A stretch of 64,000 nt of DNA from an uncultured Eubacterium sp. (GCA_905234495.1 CAJOHE010000009.1:1-64000); one strand, 5' to 3'. Counted from the first letter of the stretch, positions 32,847 to 41,878 are shown. Notes: a model not told the origin generated them from the letters alone. Numbers and translations are program-made.

Positions 32847-33476
32847 TTACTTCTCCTTGATATATTCCCACGCGCCGTCGTCAAACGGGATATCGCGGTG
32901 ATAAAACTCATCGTCACGTTTGTCAATTTCGCGAAGCACCCTGCAGGGATTGCCGACTGCAACGACGTTTGCGGGGATATCCCTTGTGACAATACTGCCC
33001 GCGCCGATGACGGAATTATCCCCTATCGTCACGCCCGGAAGAACAACAACGCCCGAGCCGAGCCAGCAGTTTTTGCCTATGTGAACGTCTGCATTATACT
33101 GAAGGGCAAGCTCGCGCATCGCAGGGTTTATCGGATGGGATGCGGTTGCTACGGTTACGTTTGGCGCAAACATAGTGCAGTCGCCAATATAGATATGGCC
33201 GTCGTCTACAAGAGTGAGATTGAAATTTGCATACACCCTTTTGCCGAGATGAACGTGATGCCCGCCCCAGTTTGCATAAAACGGGGGCTGGATATACGTC
33301 CCCTCGCCTACCTCGGCAAACATCAGAGGCATAAGCTCGTTCATCCTCTTCTCATCGCCGAGACCGAGGGTGTTGTATTCAAGCATATACTTTGCAAACT
33401 TTTCCTGCTCATCGAGGATTTCCCTGCTTGCGCTGTCGTATATCAGCCCCTTTAACATTCTTTCTTTTTCCGTCAT
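32847..33476 (-). CDS. sugar O-acetyltransferase (maltose/galactoside acetyltransferase type)
   Basis: A 209-aa protein. The N-terminal maltose-acetyltransferase segment (MLKGLIYDSASREILDEQ) is followed by a left-handed beta-helix with hexapeptide repeats (IGDNSVIGAGSIVTRDIPANVVAVGNP). The catalytic His is in ATASHPINP. LacA/Maa/NodL enzymes acetylate the 6-hydroxyl of sugars with acetyl-CoA. The C-terminal tail of about 25 residues is normal. It is the first gene of a three-gene minus-strand set with the editing protein and GNAT genes. Confidence 0.9.
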   Translation of the reverse strand: MTEKERMLKGLIYDSASREILDEQEKFAKYMLEYNTLGLGDEKRMNELMPLMFAEVGEGTYIQPPFYANWGGHHVHLGKRVYANFNLTLVDDGHIYIGDCTMFAPNVTVATASHPINPAMRELALQYNADVHIGKNCWLGSGVVVLPGVTIGDNSVIGAGSIVTRDIPANVVAVGNPCRVLREIDKRDDEFYHRDIPFDDGAWEYIKEK

Positions 33477-33494
33477 ATTCTTTCCCTCAAAAAA

Positions 33495-33514
33495 GACCCG
33501 ACTCCCGTCGGGCC
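33495..33514 (-). terminator. glmS terminator
   Basis: A GC-rich stem (GGCCCGAC with GTCGGGTC on the minus strand), 4-base loop, followed by TTTTTTG, just after the glmS stop. Confidence 0.85.
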
Positions 33515-33529
33515 TTTCATTAGTTTATT

Positions 33530-35338
33530 TTATTCTACTGTAACTACCTTTGCAAGGTTTCTCGGCTTGTCAACGTCAAGTCCCTTGTCGGATGAAACGT
33601 AGTATGCGAGAAGCTGGGTTGCAACTACTGCGGGAACTACCATAAATTCATCCCTGAGGTCGGGAAGCTCGAAGCTGCATTCGATGTCGTCTGTAATCAG
33701 CGACCTTCTTACAAGTGTGATTACGTTTGCGCCCCTCGACTGAACCTCGCGGATATTGCTAACCTGCTTTGAAACGAGGTTTTCCTGGGTGAGAAGTGCA
33801 ATAACGGGGGTACCGCTTGTGATGAGGGCGATTGTGCCGTGCTTGAGCTCGCCCGAAGCAAACGCCTCTGAGTGGATATACGAAATTTCCTTGAGCTTGA
33901 GCGACGCCTCGAGAAGTGCGGGATAATCGAGTCCCCTGCCTATCATAAAGGTGTGCTCAGCCGTGAGCATCGCGTTTGAAAGATGATGAACATCCTGAGC
34001 TCTGTCGAGCACGTCCCTTACAGCGTCGGGAATCTTTTTGAGCTCGTCGATAAAGGCGTTGACCTCGTCGGTGGTGAATATGCCGCGAAGCTGAGCCATC
34101 TTAGCCGTAACAAGATAGAAAACGCTGAGCTGGGTTGTGTATGCCTTTGTTGATGCAACGGCAATCTCGGGACCTGCGTCTGTATAGATTACGTTGTCGC
34201 TTTCTCTTGCGATACTTGAGCCGCGAACGTTTACGATTGAAAGAGTCATCGCGCCCTTTCTCTTTGCGTATTTGAGAGCCTCGAGGGTGTCGATAGTCTC
34301 ACCGCTCTGGCTTACGCTGATAACGAGGGACTTATCGTTTACAATCGGGTTTGAATACATATATTCGCTCGCCATATGAACCGATACCGGAATATGGCAG
34401 ATGCTTTCAATCAGCTGCTTGCCGATGAGGCCTGCGTGCATAGCGGTACCGCAGGCGATGATTGAGATATTGTCGCACTTTGTGAAGATGCTTTCGTCAA
34501 CGCCCTCGTTTGTGAAATCGGGAAGAGAATCAACAATTCTTGATGAGATGGTCTTCTCGATAACTGTCGGCTGCTCGAAAATCTCTTTTTCCATATAGAA
34601 GGGATAGCCGCCCTTGCCGCTGTTTCTGATATCCCAGTCGAGCTTGAGGATTTCGGGCTCAACGGGCTTTCCGTTGAAATCAACAATCTCGTAGCCGTCC
34701 TTTGTAATCTTTGCGATTGTGAACTCGGGAAGTACGAAATATTCGTCGCTGTATTCGCCGATTGCCATAATGTCGGAAGCGATATATGCGCCGTCCTCAT
34801 TCTTGCAGCAAACTATCGGGCTTACGTTTCTTACCGCGTAGATTGTGTCGGGAATATCGTCAAACATAACCGCAAATGCGTATGTTCCCGTAAGCTTTTT
34901 AACCGCGCTTGAAATTGCGGCAATCGGATCGCCCTTGAACTGGCGGTCGATAAGAGCCGCGGCAATTTCGCTGTCGGTCTGGCTTCTGAGGCGGTCCGCA
35001 ATATTGAGCGTGCCTCTTATTGCCTCGTAATTTTCGATAATGCCGTTGTGAACGAGGGTAACTCTGCCGAACTTGTGGGGATGTGAATTTTCATCACTTA
35101 CGCCGCCGTGGGTTGCCCATCTTGTATGGCCGATGCCCGTTACGCCCTTGACGTCGTCGCACCTTTCCATAAGGTCCTCAACCCTGCCCTTGCACTTTGT
35201 TACAAGGGTCTGCCTGAAATCGGGGTGATACACCGCAACGCCTGCGCTGTCGTAGCCCCTGTATTCAAGGGTTTTAAGTCCCTTTAAAAGTATTCCTCTT
35301 GCTTCACTGTAGCCTGTGTAGCCTATAATTCCGCACAT
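33530..35338 (-). CDS. glmS: glutamine--fructose-6-phosphate transaminase
   Basis: A 602-aa protein. The start is MCGIIGYTG at 35338, where Cys2 becomes the N-terminal nucleophile; the frame opens six codons earlier without support. The N-terminal class II glutaminase domain (about 1-220, GHTRWATHGGVSDENSHPH) is followed by two SIS sugar-isomerase domains (for example SQSGETIDTLEALKYAK; ASGELKHGTIALI) and a C-terminal DKPRNLAKVVTVE. The enzyme makes glucosamine-6-phosphate, the first step to UDP-GlcNAc used by the MurA/MurG pathway encoded further right. It is transcribed alone, between its own promoter and terminator. Confidence 0.96.
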   Translation of the reverse strand: MCGIIGYTGYSEARGILLKGLKTLEYRGYDSAGVAVYHPDFRQTLVTKCKGRVEDLMERCDDVKGVTGIGHTRWATHGGVSDENSHPHKFGRVTLVHNGIIENYEAIRGTLNIADRLRSQTDSEIAAALIDRQFKGDPIAAISSAVKKLTGTYAFAVMFDDIPDTIYAVRNVSPIVCCKNEDGAYIASDIMAIGEYSDEYFVLPEFTIAKITKDGYEIVDFNGKPVEPEILKLDWDIRNSGKGGYPFYMEKEIFEQPTVIEKTISSRIVDSLPDFTNEGVDESIFTKCDNISIIACGTAMHAGLIGKQLIESICHIPVSVHMASEYMYSNPIVNDKSLVISVSQSGETIDTLEALKYAKRKGAMTLSIVNVRGSSIARESDNVIYTDAGPEIAVASTKAYTTQLSVFYLVTAKMAQLRGIFTTDEVNAFIDELKKIPDAVRDVLDRAQDVHHLSNAMLTAEHTFMIGRGLDYPALLEASLKLKEISYIHSEAFASGELKHGTIALITSGTPVIALLTQENLVSKQVSNIREVQSRGANVITLVRRSLITDDIECSFELPDLRDEFMVVPAVVATQLLAYYVSSDKGLDVDKPRNLAKVVTVE

Positions 35339-35358
35339 AATAAATCTCCAATTCATTA

Positions 35359-35429
35359 GTCATATTTATGATATGACGTTTTAGTGTTTTGATTCACCTT
35401 CAACAAGGTGGTGTGGTTTTTACCCCCAC
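35359..35429 (-). promoter_or_regulatory. structured glmS leader, not a glmS ribozyme
   Basis: Three short inverted repeats follow each other in the leader: 35413-35429 (GTGG/CCAC), 35395-35410 (CACCTT/AAGGTG, 4-base loop) and 35359-35377 (GTCATAT/ATATGAC, 5-base loop). The conserved glmS ribozyme core is not present and the leader is too short for it. Confidence 0.5.
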
Positions 35430-35436
35430 TTATATG

Positions 35437-35465
35437 ATGATACCACAATATATATAAAATGTCAA
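35437..35465 (-). promoter_or_regulatory. glmS promoter
   Basis: TTGACA (35465-35460) and TATCAT (35442-35437), 17 bp apart, about 100 bp before the start. Confidence 0.8.
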
Positions 35466-35473
35466 TATAATAG

Positions 35474-35496
35474 AAGCGGCATCAATGATGCCGCTT
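35474..35496 (-). terminator. terminator of the ior operon
   Basis: 10-bp arms (AAGCGGCATC and its complement) with a 3-base loop just after the iorB stop. The T-tract is weak (CTATTATATT), and the glmS -35 follows at once. Confidence 0.65.
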
Positions 35497-35504
35497 TAAT
35501 TCTG

Positions 35505-36080
35505 TTATGCGTTTGCGCCGAGTTCAAACGCTTTTTTGTTTAGCTCGAGGAACTTCGGCGGAACAACCGCTTCCATAGCTTCCTGCCACTTTTGAGCCTC
35601 TATCTCGGGGAAGTATTTTGAAAGCCTTCCCATAAGCGCAATGTTTACCGCCTTTGACGAGCCTGCCTCGTCCGCAAGCGCGAGGAAATCCTTTGCGTCA
35701 ACCTGAGCGCCCGCCTTTTCCATTTTTTCAATAAGGCTTTCGGGATATTCCGCGCTGCCTGTGATTACGGGCATGGGCTCAACCTGCTGGGTGTTTGTGA
35801 TAATCTGTCCTTCGGGCTTGAGGTATTCAATCCACCTTGCAGCCTCAAGCTCTTCAAAGGAAATGATTATGTCAGCCTCGCCCTTGTCGATTACGGGGGA
35901 ATAAACCTTGTCGCCGTAGCGAACGTATGTTACAACGGAACCGCCTCTCTGGCTCATACCGTGAACCTCGGAAACCTTAACGTCGTAGCCCTCGTTGAGA
36001 AGAACGCAGCCGAGAAGCTTGCTTGCAAGAAGGGTTCCCTGACCGCCGACGCCGACAATCATAATGTTTTTCGTATCCAT
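35505..36080 (-). CDS. iorB: indolepyruvate:ferredoxin oxidoreductase, beta subunit
   Basis: A 191-aa protein. The ATG at 36080 (MDTKNIMIVGVGGQGT) is preferred; its first bases overlap the iorA stop. The GVGGQGTLLASKLLG start and SQRGGSVVTYVRYG are typical of the gamma-type subunit of 2-oxoacid:ferredoxin oxidoreductases. With IorA it oxidatively decarboxylates aryl pyruvates, such as indolepyruvate from amino-acid transamination, to aryl-acetyl-CoA while reducing ferredoxin. The length is normal. Confidence 0.92.
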   Translation of the reverse strand: MDTKNIMIVGVGGQGTLLASKLLGCVLLNEGYDVKVSEVHGMSQRGGSVVTYVRYGDKVYSPVIDKGEADIIISFEELEAARWIEYLKPEGQIITNTQQVEPMPVITGSAEYPESLIEKMEKAGAQVDAKDFLALADEAGSSKAVNIALMGRLSKYFPEIEAQKWQEAMEAVVPPKFLELNKKAFELGANA

Positions 36081-36081
36081 T

Positions 36082-37815
36082 TTAGTCCTCCCCTCCTTCA
36101 AGCGCGCCGAATTTGCACATCCGGGTGCAGACCTTGCAGCCCACGCAGAGAGTATGGTCGATTCTGACCTTCTTATCCCTGACGGATATTGCGGGGCAGC
36201 CTATTTTCATACACATCTTACAGCCAACGCACTTATCCGTATCCGCTTTAAGCGGGGGTTTGTGCACCGTTCCCTTAATCATTACGCAGGGACGGCGGCT
36301 GATGATGATTGACGGGGCGGCGATTGAAAGCTCTTCATTGAGAACTCTGTCGCACTCGTCAAGGTCGTAGGGGTCGACAACCCTCACCCTGTCAAAGCCG
36401 AGAGCCCTGCAAAGCGCCTCAAGGTCAACCTTGCCCGCGGGCTCGCCGCGAAGGTTTTTACCCGTGGTCGGGTTCTGCTGATGCCCTGTCATACCGGTGA
36501 TTGAGTTGTCGAGAATTATTACTGTTGAATTGCTCATATTGTAGGAAATATCGGTGATTCCCGTCATTCCCGAATGGATGAAGGTCGAGTCGCCGATAAC
36601 GCCCACGCTGTGGTGTTCGCCCTCTTCGCCCATGGCTTTATTAAAGCCGTGGAGTCCCGAACAGGAAGCGCCCATACATACGTTCAAATCCATTGAATTG
36701 AGCGGTGCAACGGCGCCGAGAGTGTAGCAGCCGATGTCGCCGTAAACCATACAGTTGTTCTTTTTGAGCGTGTAGAATATTCCTCTGTGAGGGCAGCCTG
36801 CGCACATAACGGGCGGTCTCGGCGGAATTTCATCCTCGATTGATGGATGAGCGCCGACCTCGATGTCCATACACTCTCTAATAAGATTTTGTGAAAATTC
36901 GCCACATATCGGGAAGATATCCTTACCCTCAACCGCAACGCCTATCTGCTTGCAGAAGTTTTCCATAATCGGGTCGAGCTCTTCGAGAACGATGAGCCTG
37001 TCAACCTGTGCGGCGAAATCTTTAATAAGCTTTTCGGGCATGGGATAAACCATACCGATTTTAAGGATGCTCGCACTGCTGCCGAAAACCTCTTTCGCGT
37101 ACTGATACGAGGTTGACGAGGTGATGATACCGAGCGAGGTATCACCCATTTCAACGCGGTTAACGTCGGCTGTCTCTGCCCATTGCGCAATCGCCTTCGT
37201 GCGCTCTTCGACTCTTTCGTGAGCGTCGCGCGAGTTCTTTGTCATCATAACCTTTGTCGGGTCCTTGACATACTCAACCTGCGGCGGAACGAGCCTTTCC
37301 TCGGGGTTTACAACGCTCTGTGAATGGGCAACTCTCGTGCACATTTTAAGAAGAACGGGCGTGTTGAACTTTTCTGAAATCTCGTACGCCTTCTTTGCAA
37401 AAAGCCTTGCTTCCTCAGAGTCGCTCGGCTCAAGCATCGGAATCTTTGCCGCGATTGCATAGTGGCGCGAATCCTGCTCATTTTGCGAGGAATGCATACC
37501 CGGGTCGTCCGCAACGCAGACAACGAGCCCCGCGTTGAGTCCCTGATATGAAATTGTGAAAAGAGGGTCTGCGGCAACGTTGAGACCTACGTGCTTCATA
37601 GCGCAGGCAGCGCGCACCCCGCCGAGGGAAGCGCCGTGTGCAACCTCGAGCGCAACCTTTTCATTAGGCGCCCACTCGCAGTACATCTCGCTGTATTTTG
37701 CCGCCTCTTCTGTTATCTCGGTACTCGGGGTTCCGGGATAGCTTGAAACGACCATACAGCCCGCTTCATAGAGACCTCTTGCAACAGCCTTGTTGCCTAT
37801 CATTAATTCTCTCAT
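36082..37815 (-). CDS. iorA: indolepyruvate:ferredoxin oxidoreductase, alpha subunit
   Basis: A 577-aa protein. The ATG at 37815 has GGAG 5 bases upstream; the earlier in-frame ATG lies in the ligase gene. It carries the pyrimidine-binding domain (SYPGTPSTEITEEAAK), the thiamine-diphosphate domain (YGDIGCYTLGAVAPLN...GVIGDSTFIHSGMTG, with the later DNSITGMTGHQ) and a C-terminal two-cluster ferredoxin segment (CVGCKMCMKIGCP and CVGCKVCTRMCKFG). The enzyme ferments aromatic amino acids through aryl-pyruvates. The gene lies 10 bp after the acyl-CoA ligase, which suggests a coupled pathway. Confidence 0.95.
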   Translation of the reverse strand: MRELMIGNKAVARGLYEAGCMVVSSYPGTPSTEITEEAAKYSEMYCEWAPNEKVALEVAHGASLGGVRAACAMKHVGLNVAADPLFTISYQGLNAGLVVCVADDPGMHSSQNEQDSRHYAIAAKIPMLEPSDSEEARLFAKKAYEISEKFNTPVLLKMCTRVAHSQSVVNPEERLVPPQVEYVKDPTKVMMTKNSRDAHERVEERTKAIAQWAETADVNRVEMGDTSLGIITSSTSYQYAKEVFGSSASILKIGMVYPMPEKLIKDFAAQVDRLIVLEELDPIMENFCKQIGVAVEGKDIFPICGEFSQNLIRECMDIEVGAHPSIEDEIPPRPPVMCAGCPHRGIFYTLKKNNCMVYGDIGCYTLGAVAPLNSMDLNVCMGASCSGLHGFNKAMGEEGEHHSVGVIGDSTFIHSGMTGITDISYNMSNSTVIILDNSITGMTGHQQNPTTGKNLRGEPAGKVDLEALCRALGFDRVRVVDPYDLDECDRVLNEELSIAAPSIIISRRPCVMIKGTVHKPPLKADTDKCVGCKMCMKIGCPAISVRDKKVRIDHTLCVGCKVCTRMCKFGALEGGED

Positions 37816-37825
37816 TTTTGCTCCT

Positions 37826-39460
37826 TTAAGACATATTTTCCTTCTCAACAAGAAGGTCTGCGCCGTAGCGCTTACGCAGCGCGGGCTTTTCGATTTTACC
37901 CGTTGCGTTACGCGGAATCTCGTCAAAGATTATTTCCTTCGGGCGCTTATATCTCGGAAGACCGAGGCAGAACTTTTCAAGCTCTTCCTTAGTACATTCC
38001 ATACCGTCTTTAATCTCTATGATTGCGGCGGTCTTTTCGCCGAGTCTGTGGTCGGGAAGACCTATAACTGCGGCGTCCTTAATCTTGTCATATTTACGAA
38101 GGAAGTCCTCAATCTGAACGGGGTAAATATTCTCGCCGCCCGATACGATAACGTCCTTCTTTCTGTCAACGAGGAAGTAGAAGCCGTCCTCGTCCTGACG
38201 CGCCATATCACCCGTAAAGAGCCAGCCGTCCTTAATCGTTTCGGCGGTCGCCTCTTCATTATTATAGTAGCAGGTCATAACGCCGGGTCCCTTGACGCAG
38301 AGCTCGCCAACCTCGCCCTGATTTACTATATTTCCGTTTTCGTCGACAATCTTACATTCCCAGCGGTAGCCCGGAATTCCGATAGCGCCGACCTTGTGAA
38401 GATTGCCCATACCGAGGTGAACGCAGCCCGGACCCGTAGACTCTGAAAGACCATAGTTGGTGTCGTAGTCGTGGTGCGGGAAAACGTCCATCCATCTCTT
38501 GATGAGTGACGGCGGAACGGGCTGAGCGCCTATGTGCATAAGGCGCCACTGAGAAAGCTGATAATCGTCAAGATTGATGTCGCCGCTGTCGATTGCGTCG
38601 AGGATATCCTGAGCCCACGGAACGAGAAGCCATACGATTGTGCACCTCTCGGATGAAACCGCCTCGATAATCGTCTTGGGCTTTGCGCCCTTGAGAAGCA
38701 CCGCCTTGCTTCCTGCGCATAGGCTGCCCATCCAGTGGAATTTCGCGCCCGTGTGATAGAGGGGCGGGATGCAGAGGAAGGTGTCTCCCCTGCCGATTTC
38801 ATGATGTCTCATTTCCATTTCAGCCGCCTGCGAGAGGCTCTGGTGTTTATGTAAAATAGCCTTCGGGAAGCCCGTTGTTCCCGATGAGAAATAGATTGCG
38901 CCGAAGTCGTCGTCTGTAAGCTCAATATCTGGCGCCTGACTTGAACAGTCCGCCACAAGCTCGTGATAGCTTTCTGCAAAATGGGGGCAGTTGTCGCCCA
39001 CATAGATGAGAAGTCTGTGCTCGGCAAGCTCGTCCGCGTGGGTTTCGATTCTTCCGATGAACTCGGGACCGAACACCATCACGTCAACCTCGGCAAGCTC
39101 AACGCAGTAGAGTATCTCATCTGCGTCATAGCGGAAATTGAGGGGCACCGCGATTGCGCCCGTCTTGAGAATACCGAAATAAATCGGCAGCCACTCAAGG
39201 CAGTTATACATAAGAATGGCAACCTTGTCGCCCTTCTTTACGCCCCTTTCGATAAGCATATTCGCAAAACGGTTTGCCTTTTCGTCAAATACGCTCCACG
39301 TGATTTCTCTTCTGTACTGTGAGTAACGGGTCGATTCAATCAGACCGTACTCCTTCCACGTCATCCTGCGGCTGTCCTTTTCCTCGGGGTTGAGCTCAAC
39401 GAGAGCAACCTCTTCGGGGTAGAGCCTTGCGTTTCTTTCAAGCAGTTCAATAACAGGCAT
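37826..39460 (-). CDS. AMP-forming acyl-CoA synthetase (class I adenylate-forming)
   Basis: A 544-aa protein of full length. Motifs are the AMP-binding loop IYFSSGTTGFPKAILHKH, YGLSESTG, the hinge GWLFTGDMARQDEDGFYFLVDRKKDVIVSGGENIYP, and the C-terminal catalytic Lys region IPRNATGKIEKPALRKRY. The family activates carboxylic acids to acyl-CoA through an acyl-AMP. Its place as first gene before iorAB suggests that it handles aryl-acetates or the organic acids of aromatic amino-acid fermentation. The substrate is otherwise unknown; fatty acids are possible. Confidence 0.9.
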   Translation of the reverse strand: MPVIELLERNARLYPEEVALVELNPEEKDSRRMTWKEYGLIESTRYSQYRREITWSVFDEKANRFANMLIERGVKKGDKVAILMYNCLEWLPIYFGILKTGAIAVPLNFRYDADEILYCVELAEVDVMVFGPEFIGRIETHADELAEHRLLIYVGDNCPHFAESYHELVADCSSQAPDIELTDDDFGAIYFSSGTTGFPKAILHKHQSLSQAAEMEMRHHEIGRGDTFLCIPPLYHTGAKFHWMGSLCAGSKAVLLKGAKPKTIIEAVSSERCTIVWLLVPWAQDILDAIDSGDINLDDYQLSQWRLMHIGAQPVPPSLIKRWMDVFPHHDYDTNYGLSESTGPGCVHLGMGNLHKVGAIGIPGYRWECKIVDENGNIVNQGEVGELCVKGPGVMTCYYNNEEATAETIKDGWLFTGDMARQDEDGFYFLVDRKKDVIVSGGENIYPVQIEDFLRKYDKIKDAAVIGLPDHRLGEKTAAIIEIKDGMECTKEELEKFCLGLPRYKRPKEIIFDEIPRNATGKIEKPALRKRYGADLLVEKENMS

Positions 39461-39488
39461 TTTTATATCCTTCTCTCTTTTGGAATAA

Positions 39489-39510
39489 TTTAGCGCTTTT
39501 ATGCGTTAAA
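39489..39510 (-). promoter_or_regulatory. palindrome in the ior-operon leader, possible operator
   Basis: Arms TTTAGCGC and GCGTTAAA (7 of 8 paired) around a 6-base centre, just downstream of the expected transcription start. A related motif (AAATCGCTTAA) follows next to it. Confidence 0.45.
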
Positions 39511-39523
39511 TCGCTTAATAGAT

Positions 39524-39552
39524 AATATAACACATATAATAAATAAAGTCAA
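39524..39552 (-). promoter_or_regulatory. promoter of the acyl-CoA ligase-iorAB operon
   Basis: TTGACT (39552-39547) and TATATT (39529-39524), 17 bp apart, about 64 bp before the ligase ATG. Confidence 0.75.
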
Positions 39553-39567
39553 TTAATAAAAAAATAA

Positions 39568-39589
39568 ACGGGATACCGAGGTATCCCGT
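39568..39589 (-). terminator. aquaporin-gene terminator
   Basis: An ACGGGATACC stem with a tight loop, followed on the minus strand by TTTATTTTTTTATT, 15 bp after the stop at 39604. Confidence 0.85.
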
Positions 39590-39603
39590 CGTGTTTTACG
39601 TTA

Positions 39604-40353
39604 TTATTCTGCTGCTTCTTCAGCCTCTGCCGGTGCTTCCTTCTTTTCTTCCTTTGCGGATTCAAGGAACTTGTAGCAGAATGCTGCGATTGCCGCGCCT
39701 GCAAGAGGTGCCACGATGAACACCCAGAGCTGCTGAAGCGGAATTGAGTTGTGGTTTACAAGTGCGTTCATAACAGCGGGGCCGATTGAACGTGCGGGGT
39801 TTACTGAAGTTCCCGTAAGACCGATGCCGAGGATATGAACGAGTGTGAGCGTAAAGCCGATGATAAGTCCGACGAAGGAGCCGTGGTTTGCCTTCTTTGA
39901 CGTTACGCCGAGGATTGTGAGAACGAAGATGAACGTGAGCACAACCTCAACAAGGATTCCGGCGATGAAATTGCCGTTTACGCCGTTGAGACCGTTGGTG
40001 CCCATACCGCCCGTCATATCGGTTACAACGCCCTTCTTGAACACGAGTGCAAGGAAGCCAGAGCCTGCGAAAGCGCCGAGAATCTGGGCGATTACGTAGC
40101 AGATGAAATCCTTAACGCTCATACCGCCCGAGATGAGAACGCCGAGCGAAACAGCGGGGTTGATATGGCAGCCGGAAATATTGCCGATGCAATATGCCAT
40201 ACCTACGATTGTAAGGCCGAATGCGAGAGCGGTAAGAATATATCCGCTTCCCATCTGGGAATTACAGCCAACAAGCATAGCGGTTCCGCAGCCGAGAGTT
40301 ACGAGCACGGACGTGCCTATAAACTCTGCAATGTACTTTTTGATTGATTCCAT
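39604..40353 (-). CDS. MIP-family aquaporin/glycerol facilitator
   Basis: A 249-aa channel with six membrane helices and both NPA half-helices: SGCHINPAVSLG and TGTSVNPARSIGPAV. The second loop, with Ala-Arg-Ser after NP, and the short length point to the AqpZ water-channel branch rather than GlpF. A charged Lys/Glu/Ala tail (KEEKKEAPAEAEEAAE) ends the protein in the cytoplasm. It is transcribed alone from a consensus promoter. Confidence 0.92.
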   Translation of the reverse strand: MESIKKYIAEFIGTSVLVTLGCGTAMLVGCNSQMGSGYILTALAFGLTIVGMAYCIGNISGCHINPAVSLGVLISGGMSVKDFICYVIAQILGAFAGSGFLALVFKKGVVTDMTGGMGTNGLNGVNGNFIAGILVEVVLTFIFVLTILGVTSKKANHGSFVGLIIGFTLTLVHILGIGLTGTSVNPARSIGPAVMNALVNHNSIPLQQLWVFIVAPLAGAAIAAFCYKFLESAKEEKKEAPAEAEEAAE

Positions 40354-40388
40354 AAAAACAACTCCTTTATGTAATTATTTGCAATAAA

Positions 40389-40417
40389 ATTATAATACTT
40401 TTGGAAATCATTGTCAA
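40389..40417 (-). promoter_or_regulatory. aquaporin-gene promoter
   Basis: A consensus TTGACA (40417-40412) and TATAAT (40394-40389), 17 bp apart. The -35 abuts the stop codon of the upstream lipase-like gene. Confidence 0.85.
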
Positions 40418-41596
40418 TCAAAGTTCATTAATCATCTGCAGATGATTTGTGTAAAAATCCCTGACGTCGTTTTTCTTTGTCATTCCGCCCTGAAGCGACA
40501 TATGGTCGCCCCTGTAAACGGGCATAACGTACCATATTCCCTTTTGGACTTCGCCCTCGCCGTACTCGGCGGAAGGCGCGTTAAACGGCGCGGTCGCGGA
40601 ATTTGTGTTGACAAGTCCGTCGTTTTCAAGCCACGATTCGTCTATGGTGCAGCCGCCCTCGGTCTCGCCCGTAAACATACCCATAAGTATTGCCGATTTG
40701 ACAAACATCGGCTCGGTGATGTCCTCGTCCGGTCTGTATGTGCCGTCGTCCTGCCTGTCGGTCGATGAGCACGGAACCGAGAAATAGTAGACGTTTTCAA
40801 GCGTTGAAATGCTCTCGTTGAGCTTCATCGCGTTGTCAATTTTCAAATCATAATTCGCGTAGTCCGATTCGTCCCTGCCGTCGCCTTCGCCCGCGGTTGC
40901 GCTTCCGACCATATCCGAAGCCGCTTTCTGGGTGAAGGAAAGCTCAGCCTCAACCTCGTCGTTGTTGACGTTTGCGTTGTAGGCGGTGGTGCCGTTATGG
41001 GGCGCCGCAAGGGCTGTGATGCTATAGATATAATCGGCTTTCCCGCCCGTGAAGAGAGGCGATAGCTCATCTGCAGGCGTGGCGTTTCTCTCAGCCTCGC
41101 TGCCGTTTGCCATAAGCTCGGCAAGAAGCCTTACGGTCGCGCCGCCAAAGCTGTGACCGAGAAGGTTTATCTTGTTCTCGCCGTCCCATTCATCCACGAG
41201 AGCCCTTCCCGTATAGTCCTCGCCGTAGCGCTCGTGATTGCAGCGTTCACTGTGCTCTGCGCCGTAATCTACAACGCTGCCGCTAAGCTCGGCATAAAGC
41301 TCGCACGCCCTGTCCCACGCGCTGCCGAAGGGGTCGACAGAGGCGCTCACGCAGTTGAAGCCTTCGTCATTGAGATATTCCATAAGGTCGCCGCCGAACA
41401 TTCCCCAATAAGGCAGAAACTTATCCCTCGAGTCGTAGCTTCCCCATCCACTCAGACCGTGAACGAAAACGAAGGTGTAGTTTGTTTTGAAGCCGTCGGC
41501 ATTTGCGCTGATCGTAGCAGTCCCCCGCGCGCAGGATGAAAAAAGAATCGCCGCACACATAAGAAGGGCAGATATTTTTATAAAATGTTTTTTCAT
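40418..41596 (-). CDS. lipase-like alpha/beta-hydrolase lipoprotein
   Basis: A 392-aa protein with a lipoprotein signal (KISALLMCAAILFSSC, lipobox with Cys22), so it is anchored outside the membrane. The hydrolase fold shows the oxyanion loop FVFVHGLSGWGSYD, the nucleophile elbow LLGHSFGGA (Ser of GHSFGG), and likely catalytic His in YRGDHMSLQGG near the end. It resembles staphylococcal/Geobacillus-type triacylglycerol lipases. Ester hydrolysis of extracellular lipids is expected. No chaperone or transporter accompanies it. Confidence 0.82.
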   Translation of the reverse strand: MKKHFIKISALLMCAAILFSSCARGTATISANADGFKTNYTFVFVHGLSGWGSYDSRDKFLPYWGMFGGDLMEYLNDEGFNCVSASVDPFGSAWDRACELYAELSGSVVDYGAEHSERCNHERYGEDYTGRALVDEWDGENKINLLGHSFGGATVRLLAELMANGSEAERNATPADELSPLFTGGKADYIYSITALAAPHNGTTAYNANVNNDEVEAELSFTQKAASDMVGSATAGEGDGRDESDYANYDLKIDNAMKLNESISTLENVYYFSVPCSSTDRQDDGTYRPDEDITEPMFVKSAILMGMFTGETEGGCTIDESWLENDGLVNTNSATAPFNAPSAEYGEGEVQKGIWYVMPVYRGDHMSLQGGMTKKNDVRDFYTNHLQMINEL

Positions 41597-41770
41597 AATA
41601 TCACCGAGATTAGATTAACATAAAATGATTATTAAGTAAATATTATAAATGAAAATAGAAGTAATGTGCCGAAGTGTCTACTTGCAGTGAATTGATGATT
41701 TTAACCTTTATCGCGCGGGCGATGCTTCGGGAACCCTAAGGTCGCATTTTAAATGCGTATCTTTCATAAC

Positions 41771-41802
41771 CACAAAGAGGACACCCAAGGGTGTCCTCTT
41801 TG

Positions 41803-41804
<2 letters not shown>
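41771..41804 (-). terminator. 16-bp perfect hairpin touching the tRNA 3' end
   Basis: Perfect 16-bp arms (CACAAAGAGGACACCC and its complement) around an AA centre. The upstream arm on the minus strand includes part of the encoded CCA. No T-run follows, so it may be a processing or termination hairpin of unusual type. Confidence 0.55.

Positions 41805-41878
<74 letters not shown>

Noticed and set aside
32898..33455. 185-codon plus-strand frame over the sugar acetyltransferase gene
   Set aside because: It is antisense to hexapeptide-repeat codons and has no recognisable protein features.
35339..35470. glmS ribozyme
   Set aside because: The leader is too short and lacks the conserved core; only simple hairpins are seen.
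37790..38446. 218-codon plus-strand frame over the acyl-CoA ligase gene
   Set aside because: It is antisense to a family-typical coding region, with no ribosome binding site and no domain.
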